A stretch of 64,000 bases of DNA from Pelagibacteraceae bacterium AG-422-N09 (GCA_003213515.1 QCMV01000004.1:1-64000), one strand, 5' to 3'. Shown: positions 31,352 through 42,051, numbered from the stretch's first letter. Program-made: numbers and translations. Notes: generated by a model not told the origin, from the letters alone.

Positions 31352-32877
31352 TATTGAATCCTTGAAAATAAATGTTTTACTTGATTTAGTCTATTTCCAG
31401 TTATTGAAATAGATTTTTCCATTTCGAAGTTTATATTTTCTAATTTTATATCAAGCATATTGAAAATTTTTAATGAAGTGTCTGGCATGATTGGATTAAT
31501 TAAAAAAGCTATTTTTTTTATACTATCACTAGTTAAACCGAGAATATCAGCAAATAATTTTGGATCACTATCAGATAATTCCCAAGGTTTACTATCATTA
31601 AAGAATTTATTTACTTCATTTATATATAACCATACTAGCTTAATGTAATCATGTAATTTATAGTTTTCTACAAGGGTCAAGGATCGCTCTACTGTTTCGT
31701 CATACATTTTAAATAATTTACCTCCAGCTTCATTTGTATTATTTACTTGTGGTATTATTGAATTTAGTTTTTTTTCAATCATGGTTAAAGATCTTTGACA
31801 TAAATTTCCTAAGTCATTTACTAAATCACTATTAATTCTATTTATTAAAGCATTTTTTGAGAAATCTCCATCATTGCCAAATGGAACCTCTCTTAGTAAG
31901 AAGTATCTAAACTGATCAAGTCCATAATTGTTAATAATCTCAATTGGATCAATTACATTACCTAATGATTTAGAAATTTTGTTACCTTCGTTCGTCCACC
32001 ATCCGTGTGCAAATATTTTTTTTGGAAGATCCAAATCTGCTGCTAATAAAAATGCTGGCCAGTAAACAGCATGATGACGTAAAATATCTTTACCGACTAT
32101 ATGTACTACATTTTTCCAATATTCCTTTAATTCGTTTTCTTTATCATTTAGATAGCTAACCCCATTGGCATAACAAGTTAATGCATCTAACCATACATAC
32201 ATTATGTGAGCATCATCAGTTGGTGTTTTGATTCCCCATTCAAAAGATGTTCTTGATACAGATAGATCATTTAAACCAGACTCGACAAATTTAATAACTT
32301 CATTTCTTTTTGAGGTCGGGCTAATGAAATTTGGATTATTTTTATATAAGTCTAATAATTTATCGGACCATGCTGAGAGCTTGAAGAAATAAGATTTTTC
32401 TGTAATCCATTCGACAGGGCCGCCAGTTGTAGTTTTAAATGAACCATCATTCTGTTTTACTAAATCTTTTTCATTATAAAATGTTTCGTCATTTATTGAG
32501 TACCATCCAGTATATTCGCCTAAATAAATCTGATCTCTTTCATAAAGTCGTTTCCATAAATATGAGGCGCCATCAATATGTCTTTCTTCAGTAGTCCTTA
32601 TAAAATCATCATTTGATAAATTTAATGAGACAGTAAGATCTCTAAAGATTTGTGAGTTTTGATCACAAAGTTCTATAGGTTTTATTTTTTTTGCATCAGC
32701 TGCTTTTTGTATTTTCAATCCATGTTCGTCTGTACCAGTTTGAAATCTAACATCATACCCTCTAAGACTCATAAATCTTGCAATAAAATCTGTAGCAACT
32801 GAAGTATATGCATGGCCTATATGAGGCTTGTCATTTACATAATAAATTGGTGTGGTTATATAGTATTTGTTAGACAT
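31351..32877 (-). CDS. metG: Methionyl-tRNA synthetase
   Basis: ITTPIYYVNDKPHIGHAYTSV, FQTGTDEHG, NEGNKISKSLGN. Confidence 0.97.
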   Translation of the reverse strand: MSNKYYITTPIYYVNDKPHIGHAYTSVATDFIARFMSLRGYDVRFQTGTDEHGLKIQKAADAKKIKPIELCDQNSQIFRDLTVSLNLSNDDFIRTTEERHIDGASYLWKRLYERDQIYLGEYTGWYSINDETFYNEKDLVKQNDGSFKTTTGGPVEWITEKSYFFKLSAWSDKLLDLYKNNPNFISPTSKRNEVIKFVESGLNDLSVSRTSFEWGIKTPTDDAHIMYVWLDALTCYANGVSYLNDKENELKEYWKNVVHIVGKDILRHHAVYWPAFLLAADLDLPKKIFAHGWWTNEGNKISKSLGNVIDPIEIINNYGLDQFRYFLLREVPFGNDGDFSKNALINRINSDLVNDLGNLCQRSLTMIEKKLNSIIPQVNNTNEAGGKLFKMYDETVERSLTLVENYKLHDYIKLVWLYINEVNKFFNDSKPWELSDSDPKLFADILGLTSDSIKKIAFLINPIMPDTSLKIFNMLDIKLENINFEMEKSISITGNRLNQVKHLFSRIQ

Positions 32878-33814
32878 TTTTCATTTTATAAAAAAGAGAA
32901 ATTATAAGAGTGGTATAATCTAGATTTAATCTTTTAAAATAATTTCGATAAGTTTTAACAATTTCTAATATTTTAAGCAAATTAAGAGCATCTTTTTCTT
33001 TTCCTTCTCTGGCCATAGACTTTACTTCGTAAGACGTTAAAAGGTAGATATAATCAAAAAATATAGAAATATCGTCATCTTTACTAAATTTTTTTGAAAT
33101 AAAATTAGAATAATGTGTTGCTGTATTTGATTTGATTAACTTACGATCATTTAATAATTCTTTATAATGATTCTGAATTTCATATAGTTCATGATTTATA
33201 AAATTTTTTGAAAGACTCAAAGATCCGTTAGTTAGATTGAAGAGGTCTCTATTAATAGAAATATCACTTTTTAAATTTTTAAAAAAAATATCTTCGTTTA
33301 ATTTAGAAAAGTTTAAGAAATAGGATCTTGATTTGATAGTTTGTAAAACTTTAGCTTTATTGTGATTTATGATTATGAAATGAGAATTTTTATTTGGCTC
33401 TTCTATTAATTTAAGTAAGGAATTACTGGCTTCTATTGAAAGATCGTCTATTGTTTTAATTATACACACTCTCTTTTGACCAATATCATCTTTTGTTTGA
33501 AAAAACGTATGAACATTTGATATATCATCTCTATAGATTTGATTTTTAAATCTCTTTTTATCTTCTAAATATATTTTCGTAATCATATATATAAACGGTG
33601 AATTTATATGATTTTCATTTGAGCAAATATAAAGAAAATCTTCAAATGTATGATCAATATTATTTTTAACAATTAATTCTGAAAACGATATTGCTATATC
33701 TGATAAAAGTTCGATTTCCCCTCCTGATAAAATAATAGATTGAGGTAAATTATTTTTGTATAGACTGAAAAGCTTTTCCTTTTGGTTGAAATAAACTTGA
33801 TCTAAACTGCTCAT
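32870..33814 (-). CDS. holB: DNA polymerase III delta-prime subunit
   Basis: IKTIDDLSIEASNSLLKLIEEPNKNSHFIIINHN; next to tmk. Confidence 0.88.
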   Translation of the reverse strand: MSSLDQVYFNQKEKLFSLYKNNLPQSIILSGGEIELLSDIAISFSELIVKNNIDHTFEDFLYICSNENHINSPFIYMITKIYLEDKKRFKNQIYRDDISNVHTFFQTKDDIGQKRVCIIKTIDDLSIEASNSLLKLIEEPNKNSHFIIINHNKAKVLQTIKSRSYFLNFSKLNEDIFFKNLKSDISINRDLFNLTNGSLSLSKNFINHELYEIQNHYKELLNDRKLIKSNTATHYSNFISKKFSKDDDISIFFDYIYLLTSYEVKSMAREGKEKDALNLLKILEIVKTYRNYFKRLNLDYTTLIISLFYKMKNV

Positions 33815-34437
33815 ATTCTTTTACTTTTCCCCAATATTTTCCATATATTTTCTGAAACTTTATTTTTATCCTGTCCAGCATCAATAATTTTAATTCTACT
33901 TTTGTTTATTTTGGCAATTTTCAAAAAAGAGGATCTTACTTTTCTATGAAAACTTATATGCATATTCTCATACCTTAAATCATTATTACCTTTTCTTTTT
34001 GACCTAGTTAGACCTGTCTTAGGGTCAATATCAAGGAGAAATGTTACACTTGGCACTAGGTTGTTAATTAATATTTTATTTAGTGAATTTATCAATTTAA
34101 GGTCAACTTTTTTACCGTATCCCTGGTATGCCATGGTTGAGTCAATGTATCTATCGCATAATACCCAGTATCCCTTTTTTAGATTAGGCATAATGACCTT
34201 ATCTATGTGATCTTTACGCGCAGCAAAAAGAAGCATTGTCTCAACTGTACCAGACCATTTCTGATTCTTATCCTTTACAATTAAATTTCTAATTTTTTCA
34301 GCGTCTTTAGTCCCACCCGGCTCTCTAGTAATTATAACCTTTCTTTTTTTTGATAATTTTTTAGCAAGGAGTTTTATTTGAGTTGATTTACCAGACCCTT
34401 CTCCGCCCTCAAAAGATATGAAACGTGAATTAATCAC
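33811..34437 (-). CDS. tmk: Thymidylate kinase
   Basis: FISFEGGEGSGKSTQIKLL, ITREPGGT, DRYIDSTMAYQG. Confidence 0.97.
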   Translation of the reverse strand: MINSRFISFEGGEGSGKSTQIKLLAKKLSKKRKVIITREPGGTKDAEKIRNLIVKDKNQKWSGTVETMLLFAARKDHIDKVIMPNLKKGYWVLCDRYIDSTMAYQGYGKKVDLKLINSLNKILINNLVPSVTFLLDIDPKTGLTRSKRKGNNDLRYENMHISFHRKVRSSFLKIAKINKSRIKIIDAGQDKNKVSENIWKILGKSKRI

Positions 34438-34440
34438 CTA

Positions 34441-35577
34441 TCAGACAAATAAATTAACGATAGATTGATAAATGTAACTAAAAAATCTAGAAAAAATATT
34501 TGTCCTTTTTAGTTCATTTGTAGAATAAATATCAAAATACTCAGATGTCTCATTGGGTATGTTTACTTTTAATTGTCCAATTTTTGTACCAGCAGCAACT
34601 GGGAAGCTTATTTGACTGTCCAGCTCAATACTAAAATCCAAACTCTTATTTTTCATTTTAGGGACTGTTAAAATTATATCTGACGAAGCACTAACAGATG
34701 ACGAGGACTCATTTGAACCAGGAATTTTTATTTGATCAATTTCTTGAGATTTTTTAAATAGTTCAATATTTTCATATTCTCTAAATGCCCAAGTAATAAG
34801 CCTTGACGAGCCTTGGGACCTTTTTTGCTGTGAGCTAAAACCATTTGTAACTGATATTACTCTGCGATTTCCATCAACAGCAGATGCAGCAAGTCCATAT
34901 CCTGAAATTGATAGATGACCTGTTTTAAGTCCATCAACACCCATTTTTTTATACAATAATGGATTTCTATTTTTTTGCTTTATTCCAGACCATTCAAATT
35001 CAGTTTCAGCAAACAAATGATAATATTCTGGAAACTCATTGATTAAGTATTGAGATAAAATTGCAATATCATATACAGTTGAATAATTATCATCGCTATG
35101 CATACCTGTTGAGTTAGTAAAATTTGTATTTAACATACCAATTTCTTTAGCTTTGGATGTCATAATGATAGCAAAAGCTTCTTCGGATCCTGCAATATTT
35201 TCAGCAATAACTATGCAAGCATCATTTCCAGATTGAACAATAATTCCCCTTAATAAGTCTTCAACTCTTATTTCTTTATCTACTTCTACAAACATGGATG
35301 AGCCTTCTCGTTCTCTCCAAGCTTTTTCTGAAACCAGAAATTTATCATCTAAAGATAGGGTTCCGTTAGATAATTTTTCAAATACTATTAATGTTGTCAT
35401 GATTTTTGTCATTGAGGCAGGATATGTTTTTTTATTCATTTCTTTTTCAAAGAGAACTTTACCTGTAGTTGCGTCAATAATTACTGCTGTTTCAGCTTCA
35501 GTATCTATAAATGACGCCTGTACAAAGGGAATTGGAATTAATATTAAGTAAAAAATTACTAGTCTAAGTAAATGCAT
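34441..35577 (-). CDS. dacA: D-alanyl-D-alanine carboxypeptidase
   Basis: YPASMTKIMT (SxxK), SGNDACI (SxN), VDGLKTGHLSISG (KTG). Confidence 0.94.
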   Translation of the reverse strand: MHLLRLVIFYLILIPIPFVQASFIDTEAETAVIIDATTGKVLFEKEMNKKTYPASMTKIMTTLIVFEKLSNGTLSLDDKFLVSEKAWREREGSSMFVEVDKEIRVEDLLRGIIVQSGNDACIVIAENIAGSEEAFAIIMTSKAKEIGMLNTNFTNSTGMHSDDNYSTVYDIAILSQYLINEFPEYYHLFAETEFEWSGIKQKNRNPLLYKKMGVDGLKTGHLSISGYGLAASAVDGNRRVISVTNGFSSQQKRSQGSSRLITWAFREYENIELFKKSQEIDQIKIPGSNESSSSVSASSDIILTVPKMKNKSLDFSIELDSQISFPVAAGTKIGQLKVNIPNETSEYFDIYSTNELKRTNIFSRFFSYIYQSIVNLFV

Positions 35578-35586
35578 ATTATCTTT

Positions 35587-36438
35587 TTATATTAAAAATA
35601 TTGATAAATCTTCATATTTTTTAAATGTGTCATCTTTGAGATCATTGATTAACTTATTCACGTCTTCATATGGACCAATAAGTACTCTAAATATTTGAGC
35701 ACCCTCATTAGTTGTCATGTTATAGACTTTAGCTTTGAAATTCGATAATCCATCTAAAACAATTTTTGCATTTTCTAAAAATGAAAATGTTGCGATATTT
35801 AGATATATTTCATTATATTGTCGTTTCTCTATAGTCTGAATATCAGACACATTAGTAACTATTTCTGAATTAGGTATTCCGGCATCTATCACAACAACAT
35901 CTGAGATGGGCGCTTCTACCACCCTCTTCTCCTCTTCAAAGGTTTGTGTTTCAGAAAGAATAAAGCTTTCATTTGTATTAATCAGTTCTATTTTCACTAA
36001 CCCACCTCCACTATTCAAATTTAATTCTTTAAATACTCCTGTTGATAAATTTATTATATGCGTAGATGAATAAGCTCCCCTGTTATTGACTCTTACTTTT
36101 GTTTTTCTGCCGTTTTCTAAGTTTGTAACTTCAAGGATAGATGGCAAAGGAAGTGATCTATGAGATCCAGAAAGTGCTTCATTATGAAAAAATTCCTTAT
36201 TTGTTGTCAAGTCGCCATTATTTAATTCAATCTCAATTTCAGCAATTCCTACTTCTATATACGATTTATAATCTCTCGGATAAAACCACTTACCATCAAC
36301 CTGATAAGGATCCTCGATATATTTCTCTATTATTGAAATATTTTTATTTTTATTACTATCTTCAATTACTAATGGAACGATATTAACAGCAGCACATTGT
36401 GACAATAAAAGAATTAATAATAAATAAATGTATTTCAT
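35587..36438 (-). CDS. rlpA: RlpA-like lipoprotein with double-psi barrel and SPOR-like C-terminus
   Basis: Lipobox-like LLLSQCAA; LPSILEVTNLENGRKTKVRVNNRGAY; C-terminal FRVLIGPYED. Confidence 0.88.
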   Translation of the reverse strand: MKYIYLLLILLLSQCAAVNIVPLVIEDSNKNKNISIIEKYIEDPYQVDGKWFYPRDYKSYIEVGIAEIEIELNNGDLTTNKEFFHNEALSGSHRSLPLPSILEVTNLENGRKTKVRVNNRGAYSSTHIINLSTGVFKELNLNSGGGLVKIELINTNESFILSETQTFEEEKRVVEAPISDVVVIDAGIPNSEIVTNVSDIQTIEKRQYNEIYLNIATFSFLENAKIVLDGLSNFKAKVYNMTTNEGAQIFRVLIGPYEDVNKLINDLKDDTFKKYEDLSIFLI

Positions 36439-37469
36439 TAATGATATTCTATCATATCAGAAAGAGTGCCAACTGATATTCCAAAAAAAAGTGATCTATT
36501 CCACTTCATGATGACTTTGAAATTTTCATATACTAAAAATTTTTTTCCATCTTCGCCCTCAGGAAATACTAAATATGCATCTAAGTTTCTATTTGGAAGT
36601 TTTTCTCCATTGGCTTTTAATACTCCTAACTCTGACCATTCAGATAATTTTCTTGAAATTTCTATTTTTTTTGCAGAAGTAGTAATAAGGTCCTTATTTA
36701 AAGGTTTAGTAGTAATGACTTCCCTGCCCCACGTAAGATTATTATCCCATCCTGAGCTGCTTAAATAATTCGCGGAAGATGCAAATACATCATCTAGGGT
36801 GGTCCATATATCTTTTCTTTCATCATTATTGTAATCAATTGCATAACTTAGAAAACTTGAAGGCATAAATTGGTTTTGACCCATTGCACCTGCCCAAGAA
36901 CCCATCATATTTTCTGCATCAATGTGTCCTTCATTAATAATTTTAAGTGCATTAATTAGCTCCTCAGTAAAAAAGTCTCTTCTACGAAGATCGTGAGATA
37001 ATGTTGAGAGTGAACGTATTACATTAAAGGATCCAGTAAATTTACCAAAACTTGTTTCTATGCCCCATAGAGCTAAAAGGAATCTTGGTTGAACACCAAA
37101 TTCATTTGAAACTTTTTCTAGAATATTTTTATTTTCTTTATAGAGCTTTTTTCCCTTTTTTACTCTACTTGCTGAAGTAGTATTCGATAAATATTTCTCA
37201 AGTGTAAGAGTAAATTCAGGCTGTGATCTATCAAGTTCTAATACTCTTTCATTCTGTGTAATATTCTTAATGCTATTATTTATTGTATCTTTAGAAATCC
37301 CCTCTTTGAGTGCGAGATTTTCAATATAAATAAGCCAATCTTCAAAAGATCCTTGTTCATCTGCTTGCAATGAGGATAAATTAATTATAGTAAATACTGT
37401 TATTGCAGTAAATAAACTAACTAATTTAGAAATATAAATAATTAAATTTGATGAAGAAAATAAAGTCAT
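36438..37469 (-). CDS. mltB: Lytic murein transglycosylase, MltB type
   Basis: LLALWGIETSFGKFTGSFNVIRSLSTL, GSWAGAMGQNQFMPSSFL. Confidence 0.93.
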   Translation of the reverse strand: MTLFSSSNLIIYISKLVSLFTAITVFTIINLSSLQADEQGSFEDWLIYIENLALKEGISKDTINNSIKNITQNERVLELDRSQPEFTLTLEKYLSNTTSASRVKKGKKLYKENKNILEKVSNEFGVQPRFLLALWGIETSFGKFTGSFNVIRSLSTLSHDLRRRDFFTEELINALKIINEGHIDAENMMGSWAGAMGQNQFMPSSFLSYAIDYNNDERKDIWTTLDDVFASSANYLSSSGWDNNLTWGREVITTKPLNKDLITTSAKKIEISRKLSEWSELGVLKANGEKLPNRNLDAYLVFPEGEDGKKFLVYENFKVIMKWNRSLFFGISVGTLSDMIEYH

Positions 37470-38422
37470 TGGTTGATTTAATTGGTAATACTCCGATTGT
37501 TCAAGCTAAAAATTTAGACACCGGAAAATGTAATCTTTTTCTTAAAATGGAAAGCCTTAATCCAGGCTCATCCATAAAAGATAGAGTGGCTCTAAGAATC
37601 ATTGAGGACGCTGAAGCTCAAGGAAAGTTAAAAAAGGGCTCAACAGTTGTTGAGGCTACAGCTGGTAATACTGGACTTGGTCTAGCATTGATAGCTCTCT
37701 TAAAGGGATATAAGTCAAAAGTTGTAATACTCGATAAAATGAACCACAACAAAATACTTCATCTTAAATCGCTCGGAGCAGAAGTTATTTTGGCAAGGAG
37801 TGATGTGGGACCTGATAGTCCTGAGCATTATGTAAATGTAGCTAAAGAAGTTGCAAAAAATACCCCTGGCTCATTTATGGCAAACCAGTTTACAAATATG
37901 TCAAATCCCCAGGCTCATGAATATTCAACTGGTCCTGAAATTCTGGATCAAATGAATAATGATGTTGATGCTGTTGTTTGTGGAGTTGGTACAGGAGGAA
38001 CAATTTCAGGCCTTGGTAAATTTTTTTCAGAGCATAGTCCAAAAACAGAAATGGTTCTTGCGGATCCAAAGGGTTCAATAGTTAAAGATGCCGTTGAAAA
38101 CAAGCCATTAAAAAAAGCGGACTATTCATGGCTTGTTGAGGGTATAGGTGAAGATTTCATTCCTGAGACTTTAGAATTAAAGTATATAAAAAAAGCTTAT
38201 GAAGTTACGAACGAAGAAGCATTTAGCATGATTAGAGAATTGGCTTTGAAAGAGGGCATATTGGGAGGCTCATCAAGTGGAACCCTTATTTCAGCGGCAA
38301 TTAAATATTGCAAGGACCAAGATAAAGAAAAAAATGTTGTTACATTTGTTTGCGATAATGGTGAAAAATATTTAAATACAGCATATAATGAAGAATGGTT
38401 AAAAGAAAAAAATCTTATATAA
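37448..38422 (+). CDS. Cystathionine beta-synthase-like PLP enzyme
   Basis: LIGNTPIVQAKNL, SIKDRVAL, GVGTGGTISGLG, LADPKGSI, EGIGEDFIPE. Confidence 0.88.
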   Translation: MMKKIKSLVDLIGNTPIVQAKNLDTGKCNLFLKMESLNPGSSIKDRVALRIIEDAEAQGKLKKGSTVVEATAGNTGLGLALIALLKGYKSKVVILDKMNHNKILHLKSLGAEVILARSDVGPDSPEHYVNVAKEVAKNTPGSFMANQFTNMSNPQAHEYSTGPEILDQMNNDVDAVVCGVGTGGTISGLGKFFSEHSPKTEMVLADPKGSIVKDAVENKPLKKADYSWLVEGIGEDFIPETLELKYIKKAYEVTNEEAFSMIRELALKEGILGGSSSGTLISAAIKYCKDQDKEKNVVTFVCDNGEKYLNTAYNEEWLKEKNLI

Positions 38423-39561
38423 AAAAAATAAATCAGCTTGATACTTTATCAGTCCATGCTGGAGTTAAAACGGATCCATTAACTGGAGCCGTAATGACTC
38501 CTATTTATGCAACATCCACTTATGCTCATGATAGACCTGGTGAGCATAAAGGGTATGAATATTCAAGAAGTCAAAATCCTACAAGGGAAGTTTTAGAAAA
38601 TTCAATTGCTGAATTGGAAAGTGGATACAAAGCATTTGCATTTGCTTCAGGGGTTGCGGCTCAAACAGCGGTTTTAGATCTTTTAAAGCCTGAAGATCAT
38701 GTAATTGCTTTTGATGACCTATACGGTGGTACTTTTAGGTTGTTTAATGAAATTAAGAGCAAGTCATCAAATATTGAATTCACATTCGTTGATTTAAATA
38801 CAAATTTTTCAAAAGAAATTAAAAAGAATACAAAAATGATTTGGATTGAAACTCCAACAAATCCATTGCTTAAAATTACGGACTTAAAAAGAATAGCCCG
38901 TATCGCAAGAAAAAATAAGCTTATAACTGTGTGTGATAATACATTTGCTACACCTTATAATCAAAGACCGCTAGAGCATGGAATTGACATTGTTAATCAC
39001 TCGACAACAAAATATATCAATGGCCACTCTGATGTTATTGGTGGAGCCTTAGTCATTGGAAAGAATAAAAAACTTGAGAAAAAATTAGCCTTAATACAAA
39101 ATTCTACAGGCGCCGTTCCAAGTCCTTTTGATTGTTTTCTTACCTTGAGAGGAATTAAAACACTAGCTATTAGAATGAAAAAACATAATGAAAATGGTAT
39201 TAAAGTTGCTCGCTTTTTAAGATCGCATAAAAAAGCATTAAACGTAACGTATCCTGGATTACCAAATCATAAACAGAAAGATATTGCACTTAAACAAATG
39301 AACGGTTTTGGTGGAATGATCACTTTTATCTATGATGGGAATATGTCAGAAATATCGAAGTTTATGCGTAAATTAAGAATTTTTACTATAGCTGAGAGTT
39401 TGGGGGGAGTTGAATCTTTAATTGAGTCCCCTGCTTTAATGACACATGCATATTTAGACGATAAATCCTTTAATCAAGTGCCCAAAAAGCTAGTCAGATT
39501 ATCTGTCGGCATAGAAGACAGCGATGATCTTATAGAGGACTTAAATCAAGCTTTTAAATAA
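38395..39561 (+). CDS. Cystathionine gamma-lyase/synthase family
   Basis: DTLSVHAGVKTDPLTGAVMTPIYATSTYA, VNHSTTKYINGHSDVIGGALV. Confidence 0.93.
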   Translation: MVKRKKSYIKKINQLDTLSVHAGVKTDPLTGAVMTPIYATSTYAHDRPGEHKGYEYSRSQNPTREVLENSIAELESGYKAFAFASGVAAQTAVLDLLKPEDHVIAFDDLYGGTFRLFNEIKSKSSNIEFTFVDLNTNFSKEIKKNTKMIWIETPTNPLLKITDLKRIARIARKNKLITVCDNTFATPYNQRPLEHGIDIVNHSTTKYINGHSDVIGGALVIGKNKKLEKKLALIQNSTGAVPSPFDCFLTLRGIKTLAIRMKKHNENGIKVARFLRSHKKALNVTYPGLPNHKQKDIALKQMNGFGGMITFIYDGNMSEISKFMRKLRIFTIAESLGGVESLIESPALMTHAYLDDKSFNQVPKKLVRLSVGIEDSDDLIEDLNQAFK

Positions 39562-40461
39562 TTAATAGGTACAAATTACAGCATTTACAATAGATGCCAT
39601 TCTAGATTTTTCATCATCTGATCTACTTGTTATAACAACAGGACTTTTACCGCCAATTACAAATCCTCCAGCAGTAGCGTTCGCAAAATGTACAAGAGAT
39701 TTTACGAGTGCATTTCCTGTTTCTATATTTGGAACAATAATAACATTGGCATTTCCTGGAACTTTCCCTAGTGTTCCTTTTATTTTTGCTGACTCTTGTG
39801 AAATAGCATTATCTAAAGCAAAAGGTCCTTCAACAGGAGTATCTGAGTAATTAATTTTTGCCCATTCAACGAGATCATGTGCTTCAATAGAGCTTGGCAT
39901 TTGCTTTAGTTGTTCTTCAGTTGCTGATAAAACGGCAACATATGGATTGAAAGATGGAATTTTTTTTGTGTACTCGAGAACATTCGATAAAATATATTTT
40001 TTAGTTTCTAAGCTTGGTGATATGTTCAAAGCGCCATCAGTAATGATAATTGGCTGACGTGAGTCATTTGGAAAAGTCATAAACCAAATGTGACTTAAGC
40101 GCTTTCCCCTTATTCTTAAATTATATTCTTTTTTTATATACTCACCCATCAAAACATCTGTATGAAGATGACCTTTTATGATTATATTATTTTCTAAACC
40201 GGTGTCCCTACTCGCTACTTCACAGGCAATTTTTGAAGACTCTTCTTCTGAATAACTCTCAATTAATTTATCTTTAGATAATGACCACTCATGCTTATCA
40301 ATAAAGGTAGTCATAAAATCAATATTTCCTATGAGTATTGGATTTATTAATTTTTGACTTTCTGCATCCATAATTGTCTTCAGAATCAAATCATTATTGG
40401 CATTTGCAACAATACCTAAAGTAATTCTTTTTTTGTCAATATAATCAATATTTTGTATCAT
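39562..40461 (-). CDS. Phosphate acetyl/butyryltransferase family protein
   Basis: ITDGALNISPSLETK, GPFALDNAISQESA, VIVPNIETGNALVKSL. Confidence 0.88.
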   Translation of the reverse strand: MIQNIDYIDKKRITLGIVANANNDLILKTIMDAESQKLINPILIGNIDFMTTFIDKHEWSLSKDKLIESYSEEESSKIACEVASRDTGLENNIIIKGHLHTDVLMGEYIKKEYNLRIRGKRLSHIWFMTFPNDSRQPIIITDGALNISPSLETKKYILSNVLEYTKKIPSFNPYVAVLSATEEQLKQMPSSIEAHDLVEWAKINYSDTPVEGPFALDNAISQESAKIKGTLGKVPGNANVIIVPNIETGNALVKSLVHFANATAGGFVIGGKSPVVITSRSDDEKSRMASIVNAVICTY

Positions 40462-40534
40462 TTTAGTAATGTAAATTTTTAATAAAAATAAGTATTAAAG
40501 TATTTATTGAATATAATTTTATAATATATTGTTT

Positions 40535-40657
40535 TTACTTAATATTTTTGAAATAATTAAATAAATACGCTCCCACTATCAAAATCAAAATAATGAATGA
40601 AAATGCATAAAATATAAGTGACAGGTCTTGAAATAATGAAATTAAAAATTCAATCAC
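40535..40657 (-). CDS. Putative 40-aa membrane microprotein (GTG start)
   Basis: Manual translation VIEFLISLFQDLSLIFYAFSFIILILIVGAYLFNYFKNIK*; below ORF-track cutoff. Confidence 0.4.
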   Translation of the reverse strand: MIEFLISLFQDLSLIFYAFSFIILILIVGAYLFNYFKNIK

Positions 40658-40658
40658 T

Positions 40659-40742
40659 TTATGCAAAAATCAGTGTCAATGCCCAATAAAGTAGATATAA
40701 GAATGAGATCGTTACTAGGCCACCTATTATCCAGTCTAACAT
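40659..40742 (-). CDS. Putative 27-aa single-TM microprotein
   Basis: Manual translation MLDWIIGGLVTISFLYLLYWALTLIFA*; stop is 1 nt before the next ORF start. Confidence 0.45.
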   Translation of the reverse strand: MLDWIIGGLVTISFLYLLYWALTLIFA

Positions 40743-40781
40743 ACGGTAATTTTAACATAATTTTGCAAATATTACATAAAT

Positions 40782-41972
40782 ATGAATAGAGATTACGATT
40801 TAATAATCTATGGGGCATCTGGTTTTACCGGAAGATTGGCTGTTGAGTACTTAGATGAAAACTATAGCGACCTAAATTGGGCTATAGCTGGACGTAACGA
40901 GGATAAATTAGTCAATATATCCAACAATAGTAAGAGCAAACCTGATTATTTTATTGCGGAAAGTGAAGATAATGAAAATTTACTAAAAATAGCTTCCAAA
41001 ACACGTGTTATTGCATCTTTAGCAGGCCCATTTAACAAGTATAGCGATAATTTAGTTACACAATGCGTTGAAGCTGGAACTCATTATTTAGACATTACTG
41101 GGGAAAATATTTGGGTGCGTGATCTTATTGATAAACATCACGAGGCAGCAGAAAAAAAACAAATTAAAATCATTCCATCATGTGGTTACGATTCTATTCC
41201 ATCCGATATGGGGTGCTTTTACTTGCAAAGAAGTCTCAATCAAGAGCTGCAGAGAATTGATGGTTATCATCGAGGTAGTGGAGGTGTAAGTGGCGGCACG
41301 ATTGAAAGTGCATTTTCCATGCGTAACTACAAAAGCAAATATTCAATGGGACATCCATTTTTACTCAATTCAAAGGAATATATAAAAACTCAAAATATTT
41401 CTGAAAATAAGGATAATTTCAAAATAAAATACATCGATGATATTAAATTATGGTCAGCGCCCTTTGTTATGGCAATTGCAAACACTAGAGTTGTCAGAAG
41501 AAGCTCTGAAATCCATGATAAAAATCAGGCAAGTTATGGAAGTGAATTTAAATATCAAGAATATATGATGTTAAAAAAATACAGTTCTGCATTTCTTGTG
41601 ACAGCCGGACTTGCTGTTTTTGGGCTAATGTTAATAAGTCCAATAAGTGGTCTCTTTAGAAAATTATTTACTAAAGCTGGTAATGGACCTGATAAAAAAA
41701 CAAGAGAAAATGGTTGGTTTGAGAGCATTTTTATCGGAAAAAATAAAAATAACGAAAAATATAAATTGAGGATGTTTTGCAAAGGTGATCCCGGTTATAA
41801 ATCAACTGCTAAATTAATATGCGAGTCCGCTCTATGTCTTGCATTAAATAGTGAAAATCTCCCCAATACCAACTCTGGTGGTGTCTTAACTACTTCAACT
41901 GGCCTAGGGTCAACATTAATTGATAGATTAAAAAATGCTGACGTTTTATTTGAAGGTCCAAGTAAAATATAG
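40782..41972 (+). CDS. Saccharopine dehydrogenase-like/trans-acting enoyl reductase family
   Basis: DYDLIIYGASGFTGRLAVEYL, CGYDSIPSDMGC. Confidence 0.88.
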   Translation: MNRDYDLIIYGASGFTGRLAVEYLDENYSDLNWAIAGRNEDKLVNISNNSKSKPDYFIAESEDNENLLKIASKTRVIASLAGPFNKYSDNLVTQCVEAGTHYLDITGENIWVRDLIDKHHEAAEKKQIKIIPSCGYDSIPSDMGCFYLQRSLNQELQRIDGYHRGSGGVSGGTIESAFSMRNYKSKYSMGHPFLLNSKEYIKTQNISENKDNFKIKYIDDIKLWSAPFVMAIANTRVVRRSSEIHDKNQASYGSEFKYQEYMMLKKYSSAFLVTAGLAVFGLMLISPISGLFRKLFTKAGNGPDKKTRENGWFESIFIGKNKNNEKYKLRMFCKGDPGYKSTAKLICESALCLALNSENLPNTNSGGVLTTSTGLGSTLIDRLKNADVLFEGPSKI

Positions 41973-42051
41973 ATCGTTGAGATAACCCAAAATGGGTATT
42001 TATAAGCTTTAATTTTAAACCATTTTATTAGATAATTAATTTAAAGCCCAA

